Part shown: positions 1-5,363 of the stretch, one piece after another
Numbering within the stretch: position 1 is the first letter of the stretch
Layout of the letters: each line of letters begins with the position of its first letter
Source: JAXGVG01 sp040773965
GTDB lineage: Bacteria; Pseudomonadota; Alphaproteobacteria; UBA9219
Reading direction: 5' to 3'
DNA: 7,039 bases
Assembly (NCBI GenBank): GCA_040773965.1
Contig: JAXGVG010000102.1
Location: forward strand, 1 to 7,039
Notes under the pieces: model-generated
What the model was told of the DNA's origin: nothing
What the model saw: the letters and a program-made list of their open reading frames with translations, nothing else
Database searches by the model: none
Made by a program: the position numbers and the translations under genes

Positions 1-141
1 CTTGTAATCGATCTTCGGCGAGCCGGGCGAGCTGAACGGGCAGGTTTTCCGGCGACCGAAATAGCCGCGGCCCCCGCCGCCGCCGCCGCTGCGACGCGGC
101 GCGCCGGATTGGGACGAGGAAGATGAATGGGGCATGCTCAT
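1..141 (-). CDS. rpsR: 30S ribosomal protein S18, N-terminal part (runs off the left edge)
   Basis: Small-subunit ribosomal protein that pairs with S6 on the 30S platform. The 47 visible residues contain the family signature near GRRKTCPF (residues 29-36) followed by PKIDYK at the window edge, as in bacterial S18 proteins, where an RRRK.C.F segment leads into IDYKD. The rest of the gene lies outside the window. The start at 141 is chosen for two reasons: an AAGGAG ribosome binding site sits 7 nt upstream, and the ATG overlaps the rpsF stop in an ATGA (138-141), the usual sign of translational coupling. An internal ATG at 135 is a less likely start. The N-terminus is odd: about 28 residues rich in Ser (run at 6-10) and Gly (six in a row at 19-24) precede the conserved core, longer than the E. 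coli-type N-terminus. The identification is firm; the role of the extension is unknown. Confidence 0.93.
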   Translation of the reverse strand, partial: MSMPHSSSSSQSGAPRRSGGGGGGRGYFGRRKTCPFSSPGSPKIDYK

Positions 142-557
142 GTTGAAGCTCCTTCTTCGATTGGGGCGGCATTGCGGCGCGGGGCGCGGTGGGGACGGTC
201 GCCGCGGTCATGGCCGCGTTCGCCGTCGCCGCGTTCGTCGCGGCGCATCATTGCGGACGGGCCGGATTCCAGTTCCTCGACGCGGACAGTCAGGAAACGC
301 AAAACGTCTTCGTGCAGCCGCATATTGCGTTCCATTTCGTCGATGGCCGCAGGCGGCGCGTCGATGTTGAAGAGCACGTAGTGGCCCTTCCTGTTTTTCT
401 TGATGCGGTAGGCGAGGGTGCGCAAGCCCCATTGCTCGGTCTTGGCGACCGTGCCGCCGTCCTTGCGGATAATGTCGGCGAATTGGGTGGCCAGCGCCTC
501 GACTTGCGTGGCCGGAACGTCCTGACGGACGATGAAGACAGACTCGTAGTATGGCAT
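138..557 (-). CDS. rpsF: 30S ribosomal protein S6
   Basis: Ribosomal protein of the 30S platform, the heterodimer partner of S18. The 139-aa product starts MPYYESVFIVRQD, the first beta strand of the ferredoxin-like S6 fold. It continues with the helix ATQVEALATQFADII, the conserved strand-turn EQWGLRTLAYRIKKNRKGHYV (41-61) and the closing RFLTVRVEE (87-95). Residues about 96-139 form a low-complexity tail rich in Arg, Asp, Glu and Gly; extended charged tails are common in alphaproteobacterial S6. The ATG at 557 is preferred over an upstream in-frame start (665) because it begins exactly at the conserved N-terminus and has a GGGAG about 9 nt upstream; the longer reading would also place the promoter and leader next to or inside the coding region. 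The stop overlaps the rpsR start by ATGA, so the pair is co-transcribed and probably translationally coupled. Confidence 0.97.
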   Translation of the reverse strand: MPYYESVFIVRQDVPATQVEALATQFADIIRKDGGTVAKTEQWGLRTLAYRIKKNRKGHYVLFNIDAPPAAIDEMERNMRLHEDVLRFLTVRVEELESGPSAMMRRDERGDGERGHDRGDRPHRAPRRNAAPIEEGAST

Positions 558-585
558 GTATCCACACTCCCTTTCGGTTGTACGC

Positions 586-633
586 GACCGGACGCCGGGC
601 CGGGACGATCCCGGCGCATCAGCCGCTCCGGTC
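586..633 (-). promoter_or_regulatory. Structured GC-rich rpsF leader, candidate S6:S18 autoregulatory element
   Basis: Read on the minus strand, an outer stem GACCGG (633-628) pairs with CCGGTC (591-586), about 30 nt before the rpsF start. Inside it two mutually exclusive hairpins can form: CGCCGGG (616-610) with CCCGGCG (599-593), or CCGGGA (614-609) with TCCCGG (605-600) around a 3-nt loop. In the first fold an 11-nt unpaired stretch (627-617) faces a single base (592). Leaders of rpsF operons in many bacteria carry an RNA motif that binds the S6:S18 dimer for feedback control. The position and the stem with an asymmetric internal loop fit that idea, but I cannot align it to the known consensus here. 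Confidence 0.45.
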
Positions 634-676
634 AAGCCAAATCTCAAGGACCTGGCAAGGAGCACTAAAGGCGGGC

Positions 677-705
677 TTTATAGCGGGTTGGGGGCGGGGA
701 GGCAA
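677..705 (-). promoter_or_regulatory. Sigma70-type promoter for rpsF-rpsR
   Basis: On the minus strand TTGCCT (705-700) is followed after exactly 17 bp by TATAAA (682-677): a 4/6 match to the -35 and a 5/6 match to the -10 consensus with ideal spacing. Transcription would start near 670, giving a leader of about 110 nt that includes the 586-633 stem-loop. Confidence 0.65.
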
Positions 706-743
706 GCCGAACGCATTAGGTTCGCCCCAAGGCTTTGAAATGG

Positions 744-773
744 TTGCTTTCACAATCCATATGCGTGGATAAA
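744..773 (+). promoter_or_regulatory. Weak candidate promoter for ppdK
   Basis: TTGCTT (744-749) is followed after 18 bp by GATAAA (768-773), a modest match to the sigma70 consensus. A competing -35, TTGAAA (735-740), has only the poor CATATG at 17 bp. The first option would place the start of transcription inside or next to the inverted repeat at 774-793. The call rests only on hexamer similarity and location. Confidence 0.3.
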
Positions 774-797
774 CAATGGGTTAATCCCCATTGCCAC
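765..797. repeat. Inverted repeat in the ppdK upstream region, possible operator or leader hairpin
   Basis: CAATGGG (774-780) and CCCATTG (787-793) are perfect 7-bp inverted arms around the 6-bp spacer TTAATC. A second pair, GTGG (765-768) and CCAC (794-797), flanks them, with a 5-nt bulge on the left only. There is no T-run after it, so it does not look like a terminator. It lies about 80-100 bp before the ppdK start and close to the putative -10, a typical place for a repressor site. Confidence 0.5.
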
Positions 798-870
798 CCC
801 CCAAGCACGGCGCTATTTTGCGCCCGGATTGCCATGCGTTTTCTCGGAACGGTCTTCAAGGAGACATCAT

Positions 871-3570
871 ATGACCAAGCAACAAAAGTGGGTGTATGCG
901 TTCGGCGGCGGCAAGGCGGACGGGCGCGCGGATATGCGCAACCTTCTGGGCGGCAAGGGCGCTGGGCTTGCCGAGATGTGCAATCTGGCGTTGCCGGTCC
1001 CGCCCGGGTTCACAATCACCACCGAGGTCTGCACGTATTATTATGCCAACAAGAAATCCTATCCCGATACGCTGAAGGCGCAGGTCAAGGAAGGCCTCAA
1101 GCAAGTCGAAAAGATTATGGATGCGAAGTTCGGCGACGTGAAAAATCCGTTGCTGGTTTCCGTGCGTTCCGGCGCGCGCGCGTCCATGCCGGGCATGATG
1201 GACACGATCCTCAACCTCGGCCTGAACAAGGAAACGGTCGAGGGCCTCAAGCGGAAGAGCGGCGACGCGCGTTTCGCCTTCGATAGCTATCGCCGCTTTA
1301 TTCAAATGTACAGCTCGGTCGTGCTCGGCATTGAGCATCATCATTTTGAAGACGTGCTCGACGACGTGAAGCGCGCGAAGGATTACAGGCTCGACACCGA
1401 CTTGAAGGCCGAAGACTGGGAAGAGGTCATCGACGGCTATCTTGACGTCGTGAAGAAAAAGCTCGGCAAGCCGTTTCCGCAGGATGCCGATGAGCAACTA
1501 TGGGGCGCGATCGGCGCCGTGTTCAGTTCGTGGATGAACCAGCGAGCCATCACCTACCGCAAGCTGCACGACATTCCGGCCGACTGGGGCACGGCGGTGA
1601 ACGTTCAGGCGATGGTCTATGGCAACATGGGCGAGGATTGCTGCACGGGCGTGGCGTTCACGCGTGATCCCTCCACCGGCGAAAATGCGTTTTACGGCGA
1701 GTATCTCGTCAACGCGCAGGGAGAGGACGTCGTGGCGGGCATCCGCACGCCGCAGCACCTGACGATCAAGGGCAAGGAAGCCAACAAGTCCAAGCTTCCC
1801 GCGATGGAAGAGGTTATGCCCGAGGTGTTCACGCAACTGAACGATGTGCGCCTGAAACTCGAAAAACATTACCGCGACATGCAGGACGTCGAGTTTACCG
1901 TGCAAAAAGGCAAGCTGTTCATGCTGCAGACCCGCACGGGCAAGCGCACAGCTCCGGCGGCCTTGAAAATTGCGGTGGATATGGTCAATGAGGGGCTGAT
2001 CACTAAAGCCGACGCGATCAAGCGCATCGATCCTGCGTCGCTCGATCAATTGCTGCACCCGACGCTTGATCCGAAGGCCAAGCGGCAGGTAATCGCGAAA
2101 GGCTTGCCCGCCTCGCCGGGCGCGGCCTCAGGCAAAGTGGTGTTCAGCGCCGACGAAGCGGAAGATCTGACGGCCAAGGGGCATAAGGTCATTCTCTGCC
2201 GCGTGGAAACCAGTCCCGAAGACATTCACGGCATGCATGCGGCGAAAGGCATCGTGACCAGCCGCGGCGGCATGACGAGCCACGCGGCTGTCGTCGCGCG
2301 CGGCATGGGACGCGCGTGCGTCGCGGGCGCGGGAGATTTGCACATCGATTACGCGAAACAGCAGATGTCGGTGAAGGGCACGACTGTCAAGGCGCGGGAT
2401 GTGATCACGATTGACGGTTCAACCGGCGAAGTGATGCTGGGCGAAGTGCCGACGATCCAGCCGGAACTGTCCGGCGATTTCGCCGCCGTCATGAGCTGGG
2501 CCGACAGCATGCGCCGCCTGAAGGTGCGCGCGAACGCCGAAACGCCGCTCGACACGCGCACGGGGCTCAAGTTCGGCGCGGAAGGCATCGGGCTTTGCCG
2601 CACCGAGCACATGTTCTTCGACAGCGAGCGCATCATCGCCGTGCGCGAGATGATCGTGGCCGAAGACGAGGCGGGCCGCCGCGCGGCGCTGGCGAAACTG
2701 GAGCCGGTGCAACGGCAGGATTTCGTGGAAATTTTCACGATCATGGAAGGCCTGCCGATTACGGTGCGCCTGCTCGATCCGCCGCTGCATGAATTTTTGC
2801 CGAAGACGGACGAAGAAATGGCGGACGTCGCCAAAGCGGCAGGCACGGACGTAGCGACGGTGAGAAAACGCGCCCAGCAACTGCACGAATCCAACCCGAT
2901 GCTGGGGCATCGCGGCTGCCGCCTTGGCATTTCGTATCCGGAGATTTACGAGATGCAGGCGCGGGCGATTTTCGGCGCCATGGCGGAGTTGACAAAAAAG
3001 GGCAAAAAGGTGTTGCCCGAAGTGATGATCCCGCTTGTCGCGACGAAAAAGGAATTTGACGTCATCAAGACGATGGTAGACCAGGTGGCGGGCGAGGTTA
3101 TGGCCGCGACGGGCGTGACTTTCAAATATCTTGTCGGAACGATGATCGAATTGCCGCGCGCGGCGCTTCGGGCTGGCGATATTGCCGAAAAGGCCGAGTT
3201 CTTCAGCTTCGGCACCAACGACCTGACGCAAACGACGTTCGGCCTGAGCCGCGACGATGCCGCGAGCTTTTTGCCGGACTACTATCGCAACAATGTGTTG
3301 GAGCACGATCCGTTCGTGACCATCGATCAGGACGGCGTGGGCGAGCTTGTGCAGCTGGCTTGCGAGCGCGGGCGCAAGACGCGGCCCGAGCTCAAACTCG
3401 GCATTTGCGGCGAACATGGCGGCGATCCGAATTCGGTCAAGTTCTGCCATCGCGCGGGACTGGATTACGTGTCGTGTTCGCCGTACCGCGTGCCCATCGC
3501 GCGCCTTGCGGCGGCGCAGGCGGCCATCGAGGACGATAGCGACGTCGCGGCAAGGAAGAACGCGGCGTAA
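871..3570 (+). CDS. ppdK: Pyruvate, phosphate dikinase (EC 2.7.9.1)
   Basis: Cytosolic enzyme interconverting pyruvate + ATP + Pi and PEP + AMP + PPi, used for gluconeogenesis or PPi-linked glycolysis. The 899-aa product has the full three-part architecture. The N-terminal ATP-grasp nucleotide-binding region (about 1-360) includes LLGGKGAGLAEM and GNMGEDCCTGVAFTRDPSTG (about 251-270). The central phosphohistidine domain has GGMTSHAAVVARGMG with the phosphoryl-carrying His471. The C-terminal TIM-barrel PEP/pyruvate domain has R577 in GLCRTEHMFF, R633 in RLLDPP, E760 in TMIELPRAAL, N783 and D784 in FGTNDLTQTTFGLSRDD, and the acid/base C846 in GICGEHGGDP. Thr469, two residues before the His, is at the position phosphorylated by PPDK regulatory proteins in other organisms. 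The ATG at 871 is chosen because AAGGAG lies 7 nt upstream and the conserved WVYAFGGG begins just after; an in-frame ATG at 829 adds 14 unconserved residues. The gene is intact and separate from its neighbours. Confidence 0.98.
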   Translation: MTKQQKWVYAFGGGKADGRADMRNLLGGKGAGLAEMCNLALPVPPGFTITTEVCTYYYANKKSYPDTLKAQVKEGLKQVEKIMDAKFGDVKNPLLVSVRSGARASMPGMMDTILNLGLNKETVEGLKRKSGDARFAFDSYRRFIQMYSSVVLGIEHHHFEDVLDDVKRAKDYRLDTDLKAEDWEEVIDGYLDVVKKKLGKPFPQDADEQLWGAIGAVFSSWMNQRAITYRKLHDIPADWGTAVNVQAMVYGNMGEDCCTGVAFTRDPSTGENAFYGEYLVNAQGEDVVAGIRTPQHLTIKGKEANKSKLPAMEEVMPEVFTQLNDVRLKLEKHYRDMQDVEFTVQKGKLFMLQTRTGKRTAPAALKIAVDMVNEGLITKADAIKRIDPASLDQLLHPTLDPKAKRQVIAKGLPASPGAASGKVVFSADEAEDLTAKGHKVILCRVETSPEDIHGMHAAKGIVTSRGGMTSHAAVVARGMGRACVAGAGDLHIDYAKQQMSVKGTTVKARDVITIDGSTGEVMLGEVPTIQPELSGDFAAVMSWADSMRRLKVRANAETPLDTRTGLKFGAEGIGLCRTEHMFFDSERIIAVREMIVAEDEAGRRAALAKLEPVQRQDFVEIFTIMEGLPITVRLLDPPLHEFLPKTDEEMADVAKAAGTDVATVRKRAQQLHESNPMLGHRGCRLGISYPEIYEMQARAIFGAMAELTKKGKKVLPEVMIPLVATKKEFDVIKTMVDQVAGEVMAATGVTFKYLVGTMIELPRAALRAGDIAEKAEFFSFGTNDLTQTTFGLSRDDAASFLPDYYRNNVLEHDPFVTIDQDGVGELVQLACERGRKTRPELKLGICGEHGGDPNSVKFCHRAGLDYVSCSPYRVPIARLAAAQAAIEDDSDVAARKNAA

Positions 3571-3596
3571 GATAAAGCATTACAGTTCTCTCGACT

Positions 3597-3627
3597 TTGC
3601 CGAAAAATCCGATAGGCTTCTTATATC
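3597..3627 (+). promoter_or_regulatory. Weak candidate promoter for mscL
   Basis: TTGCCG (3597-3602) and TATATC (3622-3627) are separated by 19 bp in the 78-bp gap after ppdK. The spacing is long and the -10 is imperfect. Read-through from ppdK is an alternative, since no hairpin-plus-T-run terminator is visible in the gap. Confidence 0.3.
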
Positions 3628-3648
3628 TCTATCCCGAGGAGGCCTTTC

Positions 3649-4068
3649 ATGTGGAACGAGTTCAAGAGTTTCATCGCGCGCGGGAATGTTATCGATCTTT
3701 CCGTCGGCATCATCATGGGCGCGGCCTTTACGGCCATCGTCGCGTCGCTGGTGGACAACATCATCATGCCGCCTATCGGCATGGTACTCGGCGGCATCGA
3801 TTTTTCCGATTTCTTCATTGCGCTGGACGGCAACAGCTATGCGTCGCTTAAGACGGCCAGGGACGCGGGCGCAGCCGTGATCGGTTACGGCGTGTTTTTG
3901 AACGCCGTCATCAAATTTCTGATCGTGGCCTTTGCCGTGTTTCTTTTGGTGAAGGGCGTGAACAAACTTCAGGCTAAATTGATCGCGCAAAAGGCGGCGG
4001 AGCCCGTGCCGCCCACAAAAACCGAAACGCTTCTGGCGGAAATAAGGGATTTGTTGAAGAACGGATGA
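3649..4068 (+). CDS. mscL: Large-conductance mechanosensitive channel MscL
   Basis: Inner-membrane emergency valve that opens under hypo-osmotic membrane tension and releases small solutes. The 139-aa length is close to the family norm (E. coli 136). The N-terminal amphipathic segment MWNEFKSFIARGNVIDLSVG is followed by TM1 (about 15-45) containing the GIIMGAAFTAIVASLVDNIIMPPIG pore-lining signature. A short periplasmic loop with DFSDFFIAL comes next (about 51-59), then TM2 (about 74-102, from GAAVIGYGVFLNAVIKF) and a C-terminal cytoplasmic helix, TETLLAEIRDLLKNG. A strong AGGAGG (3637-3642) sits 6 nt before the ATG. It lies in the same direction as ppdK, 78 bp downstream, and converges with the tRNA-Cys gene 45 bp further on. 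Confidence 0.98.
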   Translation: MWNEFKSFIARGNVIDLSVGIIMGAAFTAIVASLVDNIIMPPIGMVLGGIDFSDFFIALDGNSYASLKTARDAGAAVIGYGVFLNAVIKFLIVAFAVFLLVKGVNKLQAKLIAQKAAEPVPPTKTETLLAEIRDLLKNG

Positions 4069-4113
4069 TGTGTTGAGGGATGGGGTTTTGCCGGGCTTCA
4101 CCAATCCTTCTTA

Positions 4114-4187
4114 TGGAGGCACGGGCCGGAATCGAACCGGCATACACGGATTTGCAGTCCGCTGCATAGCCATTCTGCCACCGCGCC
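4114..4187 (-). tRNA. tRNA-Cys (GCA)
   Basis: The minus strand folds as a complete 74-nt cloverleaf. The acceptor GGCGCGG pairs with CCGTGCC (one G-T wobble). The D arm GCA/TGC is short. The anticodon stem GCGGA/TCCGT holds the loop CTGCAAA with anticodon GCA, and the T arm GCCGG/CCGGC holds the loop TTCGATT. The discriminator base is U, the known cysteine identity element, and the 3' CCA is encoded (4116-4114). The gene converges with mscL and is divergent from the rhodanese gene, 84 bp away. Confidence 0.97.
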
Positions 4188-4206
4188 TTGAGCTTTTCGG
4201 TTTTGT

Positions 4207-4236
4207 ACAGTAGGATTTTCCCGGCCTTTGGGTCAA
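4207..4236 (-). promoter_or_regulatory. Candidate promoter for tRNA-Cys
   Basis: On the minus strand TTGACC (4236-4231, 5/6 match to -35) and TACTGT (4212-4207, weak -10) are 18 bp apart. Transcription would start near 4200, some 13 nt before the mature tRNA 5' end, as expected for a short tRNA leader. Confidence 0.45.
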
Positions 4237-4271
4237 GGGCCGCCGGAAGACGCTGAAACAAGGGGGAAGTC

Positions 4272-4742
4272 ATGAGTAAACGCGTATGGGTATTGGCCGT
4301 GTTGGCTGCCATCGGGCTGTTAGTCGGCGCTTTCCTCGCCCGCGTCGAGCGGCTAACCGTCGAGGAGTCTGTGCCAGCCGCATCGCAACCGGACGCTGCG
4401 CAGCCTATGGATCGATCGGACGTTCCGACGATCGACGCCGAAGAGCTGCAGGCGGAGTTGAAGTCGGATGCGCCTCCCGTTCTGGTCGATGTGCGCGAGC
4501 CGTTCGAACACGACAGCGCCGCCATTCAAGGCGATACGAACATACCTCTCAGGAATTTGGAGCTAAGAGTTGACGAACTGCCAAAAGACAAGCCCATCGT
4601 CGTGTATTGCCGCCGGGGCAACCGCAGCGCGCAAGCGGCCGTCCTCCTGAAGGCAAAAGGCTATACGAACGTCAAAAGCCTGGATGGCGGCATCGAAGGC
4701 TGGGCGCACAAAATCGATCCGGACATGAAGATTTGCTGCTAG
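4272..4742 (+). CDS. Membrane-anchored or exported single-domain rhodanese (sulfurtransferase-like) protein
   Basis: The 156-aa protein has an N-terminal hydrophobic segment (about 5-24, RVWVLAVLAAIGLLVGAFLA) after a basic start, then an Ala/Pro/Asp-rich linker (about 30-50) and one rhodanese domain (about 52-150). The domain shows VDVREPFEH (72-80), the active-site loop CRRGNR starting at Cys113, and the closing GGIEGW (139-144). Rhodaneses carry a persulfide on this Cys and pass sulfane sulfur to acceptors such as cyanide, thiols or proteins. The segment lacks a lipobox, so a signal anchor facing the periplasm is most likely; cleavage is possible. The protein ends in a vicinal pair, Cys155-Cys156, which is unusual. 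A purine-rich GGGGGA precedes the ATG by about 4 nt. The gene is alone, divergent from tRNA-Cys and convergent (21-bp gap) with the next gene. The physiological acceptor cannot be told from the sequence. Confidence 0.9.
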   Translation: MSKRVWVLAVLAAIGLLVGAFLARVERLTVEESVPAASQPDAAQPMDRSDVPTIDAEELQAELKSDAPPVLVDVREPFEHDSAAIQGDTNIPLRNLELRVDELPKDKPIVVYCRRGNRSAQAAVLLKAKGYTNVKSLDGGIEGWAHKIDPDMKICC

Positions 4743-4763
4743 GTCGCTTCCGGCGCCAGGAAT

Positions 4764-5165
4764 CTAAAAAGCACAGCTTGGAAATCTTGCGGGCCGATTG
4801 AGCCAGTTATTCTTCATGACCTCCCGGGCAGGCGCGGACAGGCTGTCGCATTGCAGAAGACAGCCCACCAGGCGGCTTAGGGGCCCTTCGTGTGGTTCGG
4901 ATGTGAGAAACTCAATCAATTCAGCCCTAAATCCGGGGCGGCATTCGGACAGGAAGGAAGCAATGTCGCTTACGATCCGGCCAAAACCGTTAAGCTCCCC
5001 GGTGCGGCACATGGAAAGATCCGTCAGCCTTGCAAGTTCTAGAAGTTTGCCTTTTATGGGCGCGCCGCCAAACTCGGATTCACGGATTTCATTGACCAAT
5101 AAATTGGCCTGGCAAATGGCAGTCAGGCGAGAAAAGGAGCGAGAGGGTCTTACAGCGTGTCCCAT
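4764..5165 (-). CDS. Hypothetical small cysteine-containing protein, family not recognised
   Basis: A 133-aa soluble protein I do not recognise. The start is taken as the ATG at 5165, with AAGGA about 10 nt upstream; a TTG at 5192 would add nine residues. No signal peptide or membrane segment is visible. Most of it reads as amphipathic helices, for example IKGKLLELARLTDL (37-50), FGRIVSDIASFLSE (61-74) and FRAELIEFLTSE (79-90). It has six cysteines (18, 53, 75, 102, 106, 131), including a C-x3-C. Codon use is less biased to G/C at third positions than in ppdK or trxB, and the upstream DNA is very AT-rich, both consistent with acquired or fast-evolving DNA. The opposite-strand frame (4798-5187) is Arg/Ser-rich and looks like a shadow. 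That this strand is coding is inferred from composition and the ribosome binding site, so confidence is moderate. Confidence 0.6.
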   Translation of the reverse strand: MGHAVRPSRSFSRLTAICQANLLVNEIRESEFGGAPIKGKLLELARLTDLSMCRTGELNGFGRIVSDIASFLSECRPGFRAELIEFLTSEPHEGPLSRLVGCLLQCDSLSAPAREVMKNNWLNRPARFPSCAF

Positions 5166-5196
5166 GGCATTGTTTTCCTTCCGTTGAGGCAAACAT

Positions 5197-5363
5197 CCGG
5201 TTGCCGAGGAAGCGACTCAAGCTAGTTAGAATGATTCTATCAAGAGGTTTTTTGAAATTAATGAAAAGAATTCTGTGGAAAAATGTTATTTCCTTTTTTT
5301 GGTAGGCACAATGCTTTCTCCTGGCAAGAAAAGCGGAGGCTTCAGGCTTGCGTTCAGGGAGAA
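5197..5363. other. AT-rich intergenic region upstream of the hypothetical gene
   Basis: The gap between lolA and the hypothetical gene contains an island (5221-5300) with about 20 G/C in 80 bases, far below the roughly 60% of the window. It has A- and T-runs on both strands, an AGAATTCT palindrome (5267-5274) and the operator-like palindrome at 5227-5239. I see no gene and no clear rho-independent terminator for lolA in it. Confidence 0.75.
5226..5240. promoter_or_regulatory. Candidate Fur-family (Irr/Fur-like) operator
   Basis: TAGAAT (5227-5232), a central G (5233) and ATTCTA (5234-5239) form a perfect 13-bp palindrome, part of TTAGAA-TGA-TTCTAT. As I recall it, the alphaproteobacterial Irr iron control element has TTAGAA and TTCTAA half-sites around 3 bp, and Fur boxes share the odd-spaced 7-1-7 symmetry. 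On the minus strand TAGAAT (5239-5234) is itself a good -10 (5/6), so a protein bound here would cover the likely promoter of the gene starting at 5165, about 60 nt downstream. The -35 is poor. Confidence 0.4.

Larger units (their letters stand above)
558..870. other. Divergent intergenic region rpsF / ppdK
   Basis: This 313-bp stretch has no convincing gene. It holds the rpsF leader and promoter on its left half, and on its right half a less GC-rich segment (about 731-800) with weak ppdK promoter candidates and a strong inverted repeat at 765-797. Small reading frames crossing it have no ribosome binding site or recognisable protein sequence. Confidence 0.7.

Noticed and set aside
189..668. 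Plus-strand frame opposite rpsF
   Set aside because: Antisense to the unambiguous S6 gene and its promoter/leader.
2419..3450. 343-codon open frame on the minus strand inside ppdK
   Set aside because: Antisense shadow of the PPDK catalytic domain; His/Arg-rich composition typical of an antisense frame in GC-rich DNA.
4069..4113. Bidirectional terminator between mscL and tRNA-Cys
   Set aside because: The 45-bp gap has a GC-rich core but I could not form a convincing hairpin followed by a T-run on either strand.
4114..4200. tRNA-Cys as an integration site for a genomic island
   Set aside because: No integrase, no repeat of the tRNA 3' end within the window, and the 3' side leads directly into the housekeeping mscL gene.
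4798..5187. Plus-strand 129-codon frame opposite the hypothetical gene
   Set aside because: Arg/Ser-rich translation with no convincing ribosome binding site; the minus-strand frame has a more protein-like composition. Some doubt remains.
5092..5196. Possible 34-codon upstream reading frame starting at ATG 5196 (minus strand), overlapping the hypothetical gene
   Set aside because: No ribosome binding site before this ATG, and the sequence has no leader-peptide feature such as a run of regulatory codons.
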